Source of the DNA: Rosa chinensis
Lineage: Eukaryota; Streptophyta; Magnoliopsida; Rosales; Rosaceae
Assembly (NCBI RefSeq): GCF_002994745.2
Contig: NC_037091.1
Location: 12,772,501 to 12,836,500, forward strand
Direction of reading: 5' to 3'
DNA: 64,000 bases
The translations under genes were made by a program, and so were the position numbers. The notes under the pieces were generated by a model. That model had not been told where the DNA came from and searched no databases. It was given only the letters and a program-made list of their open reading frames with translations. Shown here in pieces: positions 1 to 11,282 of the stretch; the first letter of the stretch is position 1; each line of letters opens with the position of its first letter.

Positions 1-629
1 AATACTAACATTAGATGCTTGGACTCGGACTTTGCTGCCCGCCAATCGTGATAACTCTCTATATCTTACTGTAAACAAATTGGCACTGTATTACTTAGAA
101 CATGCTATAAAAGTACAAAACACAGAAAAGATATGGGTTGATAGATAGAACAAGAAAGGTCAACTTACAAGAATGATGCTAAATCTTATAACTGATGATC
201 TTGCTATAAAATCGTTACAACTCACACAACTTAGTACCTTGGAATTCATTTCCACTACCACAACTAACTATATCAACCATCCTAAACCAAATTCTCATAC
301 TCTAGTTATACAGAAACGACTACATTTACTATTAGATTTTGCAGTATGTATCTTATCGCGTACCTGAATCTAAACTATCAAAGCAATTATATCTCAACTC
401 CCTCAAAAACAAGTGGCACCCAACAATATAAGTCTTAAACCAACCAATATGCAAGAAGATCCAACTTACTATTTCAAGCAGGAATTGGATAAGAAGTTAC
501 AAACTTACTTGAGGGTGTGATGGGTTTTCTAGAAAGAGTGGTACAAGATGGTAGAGCATCCACCAAAGCCAACAAAGGAAGCTTCTTTCTAGGAATCAAT
601 GGTGTATGAACAAGCACCAACCCCTCCAT
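1..629 (-). CDS. 5' end of a probable plastid-targeted protein gene, runs off left edge
   Basis: I do not recognise the product. On the minus strand an ATG at 629 opens a 121-nt exon (629 to 509) reading MEGLVLVHTPLIPRKKLPLL and on to ...SRKPITPS. It ends at a consensus donor GTAAGT (508-503). A good acceptor (TTTACAG, about 75-69) opens exon 2 at 68. Joining them in phase 1 gives an open frame, ...TPS-I-RYRELSRLAGSKVRVQASNVSI, that leaves the window. Few acidic residues, many Ser/Arg/Lys and a VQA-S step resemble a chloroplast transit peptide; that is inference. A TATA box and a G-box lie at sensible distances upstream, which supports the start. The mature protein is outside the window. The exon structure is my own reading from splice consensus, with no transcript evidence. 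Confidence 0.6.
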
Positions 630-700
630 TTCTTCCTTCCTTTAAGACCCACTTTTACAGTCTCATCTCCTCTCACTGCAAAACCCAAAGACTCCTCCTT

Positions 701-709
701 TTTATATAA
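701..709 (-). promoter_or_regulatory. TATA box of the left-edge gene
   Basis: The minus strand reads CTTATATAAAAAGG, about 75 bp upstream of the ATG at 629, the usual plant spacing for a start site near 675 and a short leader. Confidence 0.6.
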
Positions 710-832
710 GTTGGGTTTTCAAGAAGCAGAAGTTGAGATTGAGCTGAGAAACCTTTGCTCAGTCGAAGAAGCTATGTTTTATATGTTTTCTCAAATGTTC
801 TAAATTTTGTGGGTGGGGTTTTCTTATGCTAC

Positions 833-838
833 CACGTG
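833..838. promoter_or_regulatory. G-box CACGTG upstream of the left-edge gene
   Basis: The palindrome CACGTG sits about 125 bp upstream of the TATA box. G-boxes bind bZIP and bHLH (PIF-type) factors and are common in light-regulated promoters. That fits a plastid protein, but the site alone proves nothing. Confidence 0.4.
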
Positions 839-949
839 TTCTGTAGGAGAGATAAAATTGGAAACTTTTTCAATGGGAGTGTGGCTGGCTTCATCTTCTA
901 TCCAACTATACTGAAGTTTAGATCATGGGTCCAAACTCATTGACTCAAC

Positions 950-1430
950 TCACTCAAGTCACATTTGAATCCAAATCATTATTTCTCATCATCTTTTACC
1001 CTAGCTTAAGTCGTTTATCATTCATTCTTCTTAACAATTTGTTCATATTCTAGTTGATGTTCAAAAATGATTGATCTAAATTTCAAGTCTGATTTTGATT
1101 GATGATAAGAATTAGACCGATTTAGCTAAAAAAAAAAAAGGTAAAAATATCAAAAGGGGGTCGAATCGAGAAGTTACCTGTTGTGAGTCTCGGAAAATTT
1201 CATGATCTTAAGTGAGATCGATCGATAGTTATTTTACGATCTCGAAGATTATTAAAATATTCAGAAATAATATTTAAGAATTTTTCACAAAGTGAAATCC
1301 TTGATTTAAGAGTTGAATAGTAAACTATACGACACGACGAGTTCGTGAGAATTTTTGGGGAATTTTTTGGATACCCGAGCTAATTGTGATGAAGTTCCTG
1401 AAAAGAAGAATTGTACCGATACTGTCCCAA
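950..1430. other. AT-rich spacer, nothing recognised
   Basis: Upstream flank of the left-edge gene. It holds A/T runs and no open frame, RNA gene or repeat that I could support. Confidence 0.5.
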
Positions 1431-2002
1431 CTTAACCACCCGTTAGGTGTTGGGTTTTAATCACAAAAGGCCTCGGTTCAATTGGGTAAGAGCCACTCAC
1501 TTATAAGTTATATTTTATTTGTCACTTTTCCAATGTGGGATCTTTCCTCTCCAACACGCCCCCTCACGTGCAACCTAACTCTAGGTCTGCACGTGAAATT
1601 AATTAACAATCCAATTCCCACATTGGAAATTGGGACACAAGTCTCATATCGGAGACTTGGCCAATATAACAATCCAAGGCCTACATTGGACACTTGGTAA
1701 CAATCCAATCGGAATATTCCGATGGCAATATAAGGAACCCAAATTCGGGCCATAACAATTGGAGACGCAATTGGAGAGAGACCCGCTCTGATACCATGAA
1801 AAGAAGATATGGCTGAATGAATAATCATTGATCTGTAATCACGTACATATACAGTAGGTGGACGTGTCCTACACGTTTGTCTCTCCTATAAGCAAGCTAT
1901 CAGCTATCACTAACAACTACAATCTAGGAATATAAAAGGAAACTGTTATATACAGAATATCTCTACTTTATACACAAGATAAGTCAAATTATTTTCCTAA
2001 CA
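1430..2002 (-). mobile_element. Truncated LTR retroelement: 206-bp LTR plus leader
   Basis: On the minus strand 2002 to 1797 begins TGTTAGGAAAATAATTTGAC and ends ...TCTTCTTTTCA, the canonical TG...CA limits. It is followed at once by TGGTATCAGAGC (1796-1785), the standard primer-binding site complementary to initiator tRNA-Met. A LTR this short fits Ty1/copia or a TRIM. The leader to about 1430 contains 'CCAATGTGGGATCTTTCC' type sequence often seen beside such elements. No gag-pol frame and no second LTR are visible, so this is a fragment. Confidence 0.65.
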
Positions 2003-2515
2003 GTTCCAAAGTTTTGGAATTTTGGAAATTAATTAAGGAAAAAAAAATATTACGGGCTTGCTGCCGTGACATTTCTGTCTTGACGAGAATTTGGGAAGCT
2101 TGCTTGCCGGGTTGATTTCATCGAAATCATCAAAGGTAAATTGGAAAAACAAACTTGGAATTGTGCAGTGTTGATTGCTTGTGCAGAATGGGTTGTTTGC
2201 GTCTTGATTGTTTGATTTGAAGTTGGGAGGTGGATTGATAGTTACTGACAATCGAAAGCTATATATGTTGCACTTAAATCAGGTTTTGCAAGCCTCATGT
2301 TTTGTCAATGTTTGCTTTGCTAAGGCAGTTGTTGATGAATATTGTTGGTAATGGACATTGGTGTAACTGTCGAAAGACGTTTATTAACTTCATATTAGTA
2401 TTGGTGCCCTTAGTGAATTTGGATACACCATTCATAAGCCGATGTTCGTTGAAATTGGTCGCTTGATATAAAATGTGGAATTTGGATCCCCTGATGAATA
2501 TGGTATTAAAGTGCA
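2003..2515. other. Spacer, nothing recognised
   Basis: Moderately AT-rich. Short open frames occur on the minus strand, without motifs or start context that would support a gene. Confidence 0.4.
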
Positions 2516-2940
2516 AGGAGCTCTTCTAATGAGGACCACTATAATGAGGATTAGTTGATGACTTTTATATTAGATCAACTTTTCAATCACATTTTCCCAA
2601 ATCAACCATTAGATGTTCATATATTTATGTGTAGATTATTTATGCAATTTTTCAACCAAATTGAAAGTCGTTAAGACATTCATAACACTGATTTATTAGT
2701 TATGATCATGAATGGTTCATGTTTGATAGATTTGATTTTTTCATTGATTTGATCTAGTTCAGTGACTTAACGGTTAGCAATTTGGAAGAAAATTTTTAGA
2801 AGTGATCTACTAATGCATACATAAACATCTAACGGTTGATTTGCCGTTATATAATTAAAAAATGGGTCTCCAAAATCGTTGACCAAAAAAGTCCTCAAGT
2901 AGTCCTCATTTTAGTGGTCTTCATTAGAATGACTACCTTG
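2516..2940. mobile_element. Foldback MITE of about 425 bp
   Basis: The ends are imperfect inverted repeats about 60 bp long: left ...TCTAATGAGGACCACTATAA, right (reversed) ...TCTAATGAAGACCACTAAAA. AAGTGCA stands directly on both sides (2509-2515 and 2941-2947) and could be most of an 8-9 bp TSD, as in hAT or Mutator MITEs. There is no coding potential. The same general design recurs at about 60927-61315. Confidence 0.55.
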
Positions 2941-3239
2941 AAGTGCATATTTGGCTGTATGAAAGTCAAAATTATGTTGGAATAATGTTGGGTGTCCATA
3001 GTAAATTCGATGGAATTAATATGTGATGCAATATTTAAAGAAATTAGAAATAAATGTTAAGAGGCATGGAAATCGGTCGATATTCAAATTTCAAGTGAAA
3101 TGTTTGATGATTGGGATAAATATTGAACTTGTCGCAATTGGTCAAGCTGAAAAAATATTTTAAAAGTTTAGTCTCTTTAAACAATTGGTTTAAGTATGTT
3201 TTCATATTAGGTAGCCTAAAAGTTTATTTACTTGTCGGT

Positions 3240-3740
3240 TTTCAAATCTAGCTAGGGTAAAATCGAGGATGAAAACTCACCCCTATAATAGTGTGGATAC
3301 AGGTACTGTGCACTGGTAATATGACAGTAACGGACGAAGCCGAGTGTGTGGAGATAGGTTCGATAAACAATCGTAACAGAAATCAGGTTATGGGTTCTAT
3401 TTCTTGAACTTCGTTTTCCGAAACTTGTTGGAAGTTAGACTTGTGTTGAGCTGAGCTAAATTCTTATTCCTTGAAGTTCGTTATTTTTCAAGTAATCATT
3501 CATATCAAGTTCTAGACGAACAAATTGAATTTAGTACTTTAAAAATTTTTACCTCAAAAATATTTGCAAGTTTTTGTTGTGCTTTTACAAAAAACTTGTT
3601 AAACAAAATGCCTTGTGGTTATCTAGAATGTAAATTGAGCATTTGATTTATATTTTAGAGACTCGCAGCATTGTGACGTGCTCAAGTTGATGAGGGCTAG
3701 TTTAGGGCGGTACAAAAAGTGGTATCAGAGTAATACTTTC
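3240..3740 (+). mobile_element. LTR 3' part with tRNA-Met primer-binding site
   Basis: The stretch ends ...TAGTTTAGGGCGGTACA near 3715, and TGGTATCAGAGTAA follows at 3721, matching the initiator-tRNA PBS. The last ~35 bp of the LTR recur in reverse at about 5811-5850 (TGTAACGCCCTAAACTGC...), where the internal part of the same family is also present in reverse. The 5' limit is not clear. It is probably the 5' LTR of the relic gag-bearing element that follows. Confidence 0.5.
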
Positions 3741-4580
3741 GAGTTTTTGATTTTCCACGATTTAAAAATCTCAGATACCACAAAAGTTTTTGTCGGCTCA
3801 TAAAAGTTTTCAAATCTTTTTTGGAAAGTCAATTTGAGAAAATATTGTTCAAGAACATGTTTTTGATATTTAAACTAACCTTTGACTTTAAAGGTCGTGA
3901 CAACTTTCAAATATGATCTTAAATGTTCGCCTTATGATTTCGAAAAATCGAGTTTCGAAAAATATTTATAAAAAAAAAAGTTTTGGAAAGTGTTTTGAAA
4001 AGGTTTTTCAAAGAGTGATTTGATTTGGACAAAGGATTAGCTTTTCGATAATGTTTGAAAGTTTCAAATTTTGATGTTTTGTCGGAAAATGCAAGTTTTA
4101 GCGGAAGTCGTTGTTTAACCCTATTGTGCTTTTTACATTTGAGATTCGAAAACAAAATCCTGCAATGATTTAAACAGTTTTCCGAAGTTAGTCTAGAGTC
4201 TTGATTCTTCGTCTCGTTGTTTAACCCTATTGTGCTTGTTATCTGTTGTTTGTTCGAATGTTGAGTAATTGTTGGATTCATTTTCCGATTTTGCTTGTCT
4301 ATTGATTTATTCAGCGAATCTGGTTCGTTTAAATTGAGCTTGTTGCCATTATCGTTGGACTTGATACTTGATCCTTCTTTGGAAGTCTTATCGAGTTTGG
4401 TTCATTTGATTGCTCTCATAGGCTCAAGTTGTTATGATTTATCTTGTAAACTTTTTTAGTCCAACTATTATATGTTCATATGTTATTCTATTGAAATTGA
4501 ACAGGTTTTGCCACCTAAAGCACCTCTACAGTGCACAGATTATGGCAAAGACATGGGCCTAGTATGAGGTAAAAATAAAA
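3741..4580 (+). other. Untranslated leader of the LTR relic
   Basis: Lies between the PBS and the gag-like frame. T/G-rich with no convincing frame. It is read as leader of the same non-autonomous retroelement purely from position. Confidence 0.3.
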
Positions 4581-5570
4581 GAAGCAATGTATGTGAATGA
4601 CAAACTCTAAGTTATTGTAAATGTGGTGGGTGCTGAAATTTGTTGAAAGTTATCTTATGAATTTTGGTTGGTTGCTTGAGTTGTGGTATCAGTTCCCTTT
4701 TGGTAATGTTGATTTTGGAATTGGAATGGTTACAACATGAAACTACTTATTAACTCCGAGTTTGTTGGATGTATTGTTGTATTGAAAATCTGTTCTTCAT
4801 TTTAGTTTGATAATGTCATCTGAGGAAGAGGAACCCATGGAATGGGAAGAGGATTGGGATGACGAGAATCCTGTAGAGGTGAGCTCATTGACACCTCTGG
4901 AAACGGGGGATACTGACTCTATCACTAGTGTCGCGTCCTTTAGTTCTTATGGATAGCCAAATGCACAACCTCGACCAAACGTGCAACCTTCACTTGAGCC
5001 ATTTACATTAGGTTTACAGCAGTAAGGGAAGACAATACATGAGTATACACACGTGTTTACTTTTATGTTCGCGGATAATGCTAAAGGTAGCAAGAACGAG
5101 CGGAGATATGTGACTCTAAGATGTTTAATAGATGGCTTGCGCCTGAAAATTCGTGCACATATGGGCAACTACTATGATAGTGATTATTGTTATGTCACGG
5201 TATCTTATAGGGCTAGGGCCGTAGAGGATGTGCTACATATAGTCTACCACATTCAGCATTACAAAAGTCATAACTTACAGATTCCCGAGTTGTTTGGGAA
5301 TGAGTTGAGGAGTATCGATCGTGGGATGACGATCTACATATAGGGGTGTAGACTTCGACGCATAATTTCGGAGTGGACTCACCAGGATACCCTTGTAAAT
5401 CATTCACTTCGATTCGTCAGAATAAGGAAGAGACCTCTTTATGTTAGTTATGGGTAGCAGAATCGAACGACTCCAGGTTCATTTTTGAGTTAATAAGTAG
5501 GACTGTTTGGCATGTAAACTAGATAATTCGATTTTAGGGTTGACAATCTTTTTGTTTATAACTTTATGGC
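4581..5570 (+). pseudogene. Gag-like relic, left arm of a ~1 kb inverted repeat
   Basis: An ATG at 4813 opens an acidic start (MSSEEEEPMEWEEDWDDENP) that soon meets stops. From 5053 there is a 96-residue open stretch containing KNERRYVTLRCLIDGLRLKI and NYYDSDYCYVTVSYRARAVE. The 'KNERRYV..FIDGL.P.IR..V' pattern resembles a plant retrotransposon Gag core; that is my recollection of the family, not a search result. At least two internal stops show decay. 5845-6824 is the same sequence on the opposite strand. Confidence 0.5.
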
Positions 5571-5844
5571 TAGTATTTTGTGTGTGTTGTGTTTATTTGG
5601 AGCTTCACCGTTTACCGCCACTTAGAAGAGGAATTAAAGGATGAAACATCACTAAAGTGAAAGCTCGCAAGTCATCGGATTCTAACTACTTCCAATAACA
5701 CATATCACCAGTGAGAATCCTATGGGGACTGCTAGTATTTCTCCCTTGTTGATAGTTAAGTTGACCTTTATTTCCTTCGTTTGATTCAAGTTAATTTCAA
5801 TACTTTCTGTAACGCCCTAAACTGCACCTCACCAACTTGAGCAC
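5571..5844. other. Spacer of the inverted repeat
   Basis: The 274 bp between the two arms. Its right end (5811-5844) is a reversed copy of the LTR terminus seen at 3680-3715, so the spacer includes a piece of reversed LTR. Confidence 0.5.
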
Positions 5845-6824
5845 GCCATAGAGTTATAAACAAAAGGAGTGTCGACCCTAAAGTCGAATTATCTAGTGTA
5901 CAAGCCAAACAGTCCTACTTAGTAACATAAAAACGAACATAGAGTCGTCCGATTCCGCTACCCACAACTGATGTAAAGTAGTCTTCTCCTTATTCTGACG
6001 AGTGAAGTGCACGATTTACAAGGGTGTCCTAGCTAATCCACTCTAGAATTATGTGTCGGAGTCTACACTCCTCGACGTAAATCGTCATCCCACGATCAAT
6101 ACTTCTCAACTCATTCCAAAACAACTTAGGAATCCTTAAGTTATGACTTTTGTAATGCTGAATGCGGTCGACTATACGTAGAACATCCTCTACTGCCCTA
6201 GCCCTATAAGATACCGTGACATAACCATAATCACTGCTGTAGTAGTCGCCTATATGTGCACGAACTTTTGGGCGCAATGAAGTGTCTCAAAGTCACATAT
6301 CTCGGCTCTTCCTTGCTAGCTACGACATTTTCCTTGAACATAAGAGTAAATAGGTGAGCATATTGATGTACCGTCTTCCCTTGCTATTGTGAACCTGATG
6401 TAAAGGGCTCAAGTGAAGGCTACATGTTTGCCTAATGTTGTGCATTTTTCCATGCATAAGACCGAAGGGCCACTATCGGTAGAGTCAGTATCCCACATTT
6501 CTGGGGGTGTCAATGAATTCAACTCTACAAGATTCTCATCATCCCAATCCTCTTCTCATTTCATGGGTTCCTCTTCCTCGGATGACATTAATTAGAAAAT
6601 TGAAAGAAAAACAACTTTCAATACCAACAATTTACTCAACAAAAATCAGACTTAATAAGTAGTCCCATGCTATAACCATTTCAATCTTAAAATCAACATC
6701 ACCACATGGGAAACAAATACCACAACTCAGACAACCAACCAAAATTCACAATATCACTTTTAACAATTTCTGATAGCAACCACACTTACAAAGACTTAAA
6801 AGTTTGTTATTCACATACCTTGCT
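5845..6824 (-). pseudogene. Gag-like relic, right arm of the inverted repeat
   Basis: The minus-strand copy of the relic at 4581-5570. The same acidic start codon context occurs at 6588 and an 82-residue open stretch at 6277-6029 carries YVTVSYRARAVEDVLRIV and HNLRIPKLFWNELRSIDRGM. The arms differ by scattered substitutions, so the duplication is not very recent. Both copies are broken by stops. Confidence 0.5.
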
Positions 6825-7125
6825 CCTTTTAACCAAGTTGCGTTGCCATGACCACGGCACCACCCAACAGCCTCAGAACTTGCGGCCCCAATCCACTTCG
6901 CCGACTAGGCTAGCGAGGAACAAGCAAAACTTGACAGCTAGCCGTTGCGATCTCCCTCTTCCTCACCTCACAAACAACCACCACAATCTCTTTGATCTGA
7001 AGGAGAATGTCAACCGAGGAATCGGGCTCACTCTAGACCCATATGAGGTTGACAAAGGCTTGTTCAAGGACGGTAAAATGGCTCACCGCCAAACAGGGAG
7101 GAAAAAATCCACTTTTCTCAGGCGC
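6825..7125. other. Flank between gag relic and LTR-like block
   Basis: More GC-rich than its surroundings. It is open on the plus strand over 6706-7131, but that frame starts inside the reversed relic and has no motif I recognise. Probably leader or flank of the neighbouring retroelement. Confidence 0.3.
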
Positions 7126-7744
7126 GTGTAACAGAACCCGAACCAAATTTCACCCTAAAACCCTAATCTGGCCTGCGGGGCCCACCTTAGGTAAAGTTTT
7201 GTAGAAAAATTTGGCAGAACTTCCCTTAAAAATGGACTACCCAAATTTAGCAAAACCTGAACATGAAGCTTAAATTAACATCACAATGCCAATTATACAT
7301 TCCAAATATTTACATTCTAGGCATATTACATTCTGGATAGTAATTCATCTTAGCACACCCATAACATCCAAATGCTCAAGTATTAAACATTCTTCCAACT
7401 TAAGTTTGGTTATCAGAGCAATTCTACGAATCTAAGTCAATATAATACATAAGTAGGTTAAGTGATAACCTATTGTCAAAACGGAAGTGGTGGATCCTAA
7501 GTCTCGAATTCCTAAACGAATGACATTGGTAATCTGAAATCTGGGCAATTGAAAAACCAAAGGGCCTAGGGAAAAACATTGAAAACCGTTAGAGTAAGTG
7601 GAAAAAAATAAAGTAATTTACTAAAGAAATAAAAGTAAAGTGAATGTTTTCCCATTTTATTCATCTTAGATCCGGCATACAGCTTAGTAAAATAACCATT
7701 CAAATCCATAATTTTAAACTCAAGGTTCAATGTAAAACATTCGA

Positions 7745-8027
7745 TGACTAGATGGTACTGCGGACTAGTCACTTCATGCCATCTGGAGGGTACTGCCGAC
7801 TAGATGAAGCATCGGAGTGTTATGTAGACTGGAATTTAGGAGGCGGTGGTTAGAGGGTACTGCCGACTAACCACAGATAGTTAGAGGGTGATGTTGACTA
7901 ACTACCACATGCCATCTGGAGGGTGCTGCCGACCAGACGACTAATCGGAGGGTACTGCCGACAGAAATATAGTCTGGAGGGTATTACCGACCAGACTATT
8001 ACCTGGAGGGTACTGCCGACTAGGTAA
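7745..8027. repeat. Array of nine hairpins with a conserved 13-nt loop and varying stems
   Basis: Units share the loop AGGGTACTGCCGA (with variants) and are flanked by stems that differ from unit to unit but stay complementary: TGACTAG/CTAGTCA (7745-7771), CATCTGG/CTAGATG (7780-7806), GTGGTTAG/CTAACCAC (7846-7874), TAGTTAG/CTAACTA (7878-7904), a CATCTGG/CCAGACG variant with one mismatch (7913-7939), ATAGTCTGG/CCAGACTAT (7969-7999), TTACCTGG/CTAGGTAA (7999-8027). Units at about 7812-7831 and 7946-7964 pair poorly. The loop is always 13 nt. If the host LTR is transcribed from the minus strand, the RNA loop would read TCGGCAGTACCCT. Confidence 0.85.
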
Positions 8028-9225
8028 TGCAAGGATGAGACATATGATAGCCTCCTTGTCAAGTCACATTTTAAAAACACAATTCTTTTCGATAACAATG
8101 AAATCGTATTTAATTAAATATTTTTATGTCTCAAATTAAATTCATAATCGAAAATCAATACTGCATGCATAATTTAATTAAAATCAAAAGTCCACTCACT
8201 GATAAGCTTCACAGCTATGCCTGCTGCCTACCGGGATCCTCCTCACTCATAGGCTCACTACATCCTGTGCAAATTGGCAGTGTATAAATAATAAAAGGGG
8301 AACAATTTAAAATCGACAATTACTTCCACAAAATATTAATAACTCAATTTACTCATAATTTCCCCTAAACCCAGCTTTTCCAATTTAGGATTCATAATGC
8401 TCGAAATCTAAGATTTTCAACAATTTAATAATCCCCAAATCCTCTTTTAACATTCCCTAATCTTCTTTTAACATGCTCCAACTCCCTAAGGATACCCATC
8501 GAGTTCAAATCACAACAATGAATATAAACCTCCAATATATCTCAAAACTAACACTCTCCGATCAATATCGAAATTCGAATTCTCCTAAAACAAAGTGAGG
8601 CCAAAAACTCCAATTCACTAGGTATAATTTATAAACTAAAAACAATTCATTTTTAGTGGCTGCACGCGCCTCCACGCTCCACCACCAGTGGTGGCGCTTG
8701 GGCTTCACATGCCACCACACTAACACCAACATCCGGCCATACCACCAACACCAAAATGATCCCCACAACAATTAGAATAACTTTTATACCTGCAACAACA
8801 ATCAATTCACAACCAATTGGCAGGAAATCAGCCCAAAAGTAGAAATCCGGCGAATTGCACTGTTCAATTTTGATTCTTCCTCCTCCTGCCAAATTGAGCT
8901 GCAAGACGAGTAGCAAAACGATCAGTACCTCCTCAGCATCAAAACCCCCCAGGATTTCCTATCGGAAACCCTCGAAAATTGACGAAACGCCTAACTGACC
9001 AAACTCACTTCGATTTGCTCAAATCAAGGCTTTTCAACTTGAAATACTTACATGGGATGGAAGAGAAGAAAAAGAGGATCAATTTGTGACCGGTGGCGTG
9101 TCCAGCGGTGGTCCGACGGAGGAGAAATCGCAGGAAATGGTTTTCGGGTCCGAGGGGCCAAAAACACGGGTTGTGACCTTTGTGTTTAATTGACTGAAAT
9201 GGAAAGCCTTCCCCCTTCCAAAAAT

Positions 9226-9241
9226 AGAAACTCCATATATA
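9226..9241 (-). promoter_or_regulatory. TATA box of the LTR-like block
   Basis: The minus strand reads GGGTATATATGGAGTTTC, aligned with the TATA region of the solo LTR at 12193. It supports transcription leftwards through the hairpin array. Confidence 0.45.
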
Positions 9242-9726
9242 CCCAAAGACTCGGAATAGTAACTTGGGTTTTTTTTATCATAACTTTTCCATCCGAACTT
9301 CGATTTGGGCAAACTACGTGTCTACGAACTTGGTTTAACGTATTCTACAACTTCCACAAGAAATTTTTCTAAATTATCGGGTCAAACAAAAAGTCAACTC
9401 TTTGTCCCCTAAACGGTAAAGTAGAAACCCATGATGTAAAAATCGTCTTTTGCTAACTGTAACTAGTAATAAGGCTAGCGCGTTCTTCGCTTTCACCCTG
9501 TCTTTCTTAGCAAGAATTTTCTAATGACACCTGTATTGACAATAATTTCCTTCTATTTTCTTAGAGGGGTAATTTATTTTCATAATCAATGTTATAGATG
9601 ATAGCATTGTAGCAATCCAATGACTCATTTAAAAATACTAGTTGAATTGCTGAAATACTTAAAGACACACTAATTCTCTTAAAAATGATTCTAAATTGCT
9701 ATCACAAATTGTGATTGTGTCTTTAA

Positions 9727-10106
9727 GGCCTCGTTTGGTTCATAGAATTGATTTCTTAGGAAAGTTGTTCCTTTGTATTTCCATTGGGAATGGAAATTAA
9801 GATTCCTAGTGTGTTTGGTAACAGTAAGGAATGGAATCAATAACTAATAGTATAATTGAATAAAATTGGTATTAATTTTTTTATAAAATTATTTTACCAT
9901 ACAAATAGTGTAATAAATTTTAGGAAAGTGTAATAAATGCTAGGAAATGAGAAAGAAAAATGGTTCCTTACAAGAATGGAATGATTCATTTTCCTTTCTA
10001 TTTTCCCTTGCAAGAGGAACCATTTTCATAACCTTGCACTTACCAAACACAAGAAAGTAAGCACTTTCCCTTTCCCGAGCTTAAAATCCGTGAAACAAAC
10101 GAGGCT
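9727..10106. mobile_element. Tourist/PIF-Harbinger-type MITE
   Basis: Ends are GGCCTCGTTTGGTTCA on the left and, reversed, AGCCTCGTTTGTTTCA on the right, with TAA on both sides (9724-9726 and 10107-10109). The GGCCTCGTTTGG end and a 3-bp TWA duplication are typical of Tourist-like MITEs. It is 380 bp and non-coding. Confidence 0.8.
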
Positions 10107-11282
10107 TAAGGGTAAACAAAAATTTGCTATCGCAATTGATGGTAGTTGCAATGGCAAAAGTAATGTAATCAATTCCTCTCAAAAATTAAATTACCTCCAC
10201 TAAGTTTGATTCTAACTTGTTGCACTTGAGATGCTTTGGGTTTAAGAAATCAAGTGCAACAAATTAGGGTTAGACTCAATGGTGGCAACTCGATATTTTT
10301 GGGAGGAATTCATGATGTTGGTGTATGAATTTTGACACTGTAACAAACATGGGCGGATCCAGATAAAAGCCCGGTTGGGCTCAAGCCCTACTGAACTTTT
10401 TGGGCTAAAAAAAAAAAACTATGTATATGTTTTTTTTTGTTAATTGTTGTTTGAGAAGTTTTAAATACACACTCCTTACTCAATACACCTACCATTTAAT
10501 TTCTCATTCTAATATTTAACTAAATACACAACCCAAATTACCTAAAATATCCTTAACCTAAAAAATCATGAAATACACTATTATTTAACAACATTAAGGC
10601 TACTATTTAATTTGATTAGTATAATTGACCATATTAATTACTTGTCATAGTTATTGAGAAATCCATAAGAATTCATTATTGTTCCCTTCAAATAGATGCT
10701 TAGAAATAGGTTTTGTATTATTTGAGTTCTCATCCACCAAACACCATATTGATCAAGTATAAAATTTTGAGTCAAACATTCAACCAAAACTGTATTAGTA
10801 GTTTCTCCACAATGACGGAACTACGAAATTGTCATTGGATGGTCAAACAAATTAACAATTACAAAGTTTTAAACATGTGATGTTTTATATTAGATAATAA
10901 ATTGACTAATCATAACTTTTAGAAAGAAAAAAAAAACTAAAAGTGGGAGTTAAGCGATTTGTTTTAAAAACATTTAATGCCATTGATTTTGAAATTCTAA
11001 ATTATATGGTTTCTCACTCCATGTAATTACAATTTATTTAAGGAAAATTTAAATTAGATGGTTTCTAACTTTTTTTTTTTAGTTGAATGATGTCACCCTT
11101 TATTGAATAAAAAAGAATCAACTGTTACAATACTGAAAAACTGTTACATCATGAAGGAAAGAAGGTGTAGAGGAACAATAGAAAGCTTGGCCTGATGAAA
11201 GTGCTTGCGCAGTTGTAAGATGAGTTGCCACATTAGCTTCCTGTCGAGTATGTATGACTTTGACGTTAGGCAGAGCATCCAA

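Larger units (their letters stand above)
7126..9476 (-). mobile_element. LTR-like block, probable gypsy-type LTR on the minus strand
   Basis: Read on the minus strand it parallels the solo LTR at 11899-14862. A 'TTTAGGGG...GACTTTTTGTTTGACC' stretch near 9400 matches its counterpart near 12030, and a TATATATGGAGTTTC promoter motif (9241-9226) matches TATAAATAGGAGTTTCC at 12193. The transcribed half contains a hairpin array (7745-8027). GCGCG occurs on both sides (7121-7125 and 9477-9481) and may be a TSD, but the right terminus is not the expected CA, so the limits are tentative. No coding frame is convincing. Confidence 0.45.

Noticed and set aside
1399..1409. TGAAAAGAAGA as a second LTR end matching 1797
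   Set aside because: Similarity ends after 11 bases; chance match likely.
1508..1828. 106-codon minus-strand frame
   Set aside because: Spans the primer-binding site and leader of the truncated LTR element; not coding.
7745..8027. CRISPR-like array (short repeats with variable spacers)
   Set aside because: Eukaryotic nuclear context. The variable parts are the stems complementary to each other and the repeated part is the loop; spacing is irregular and no cas genes are present.
7126..9476. GCGCG on both sides as proof of a complete LTR
   Set aside because: One terminus is not TG/CA, so the flanking match may be chance. Kept only as a tentative limit.
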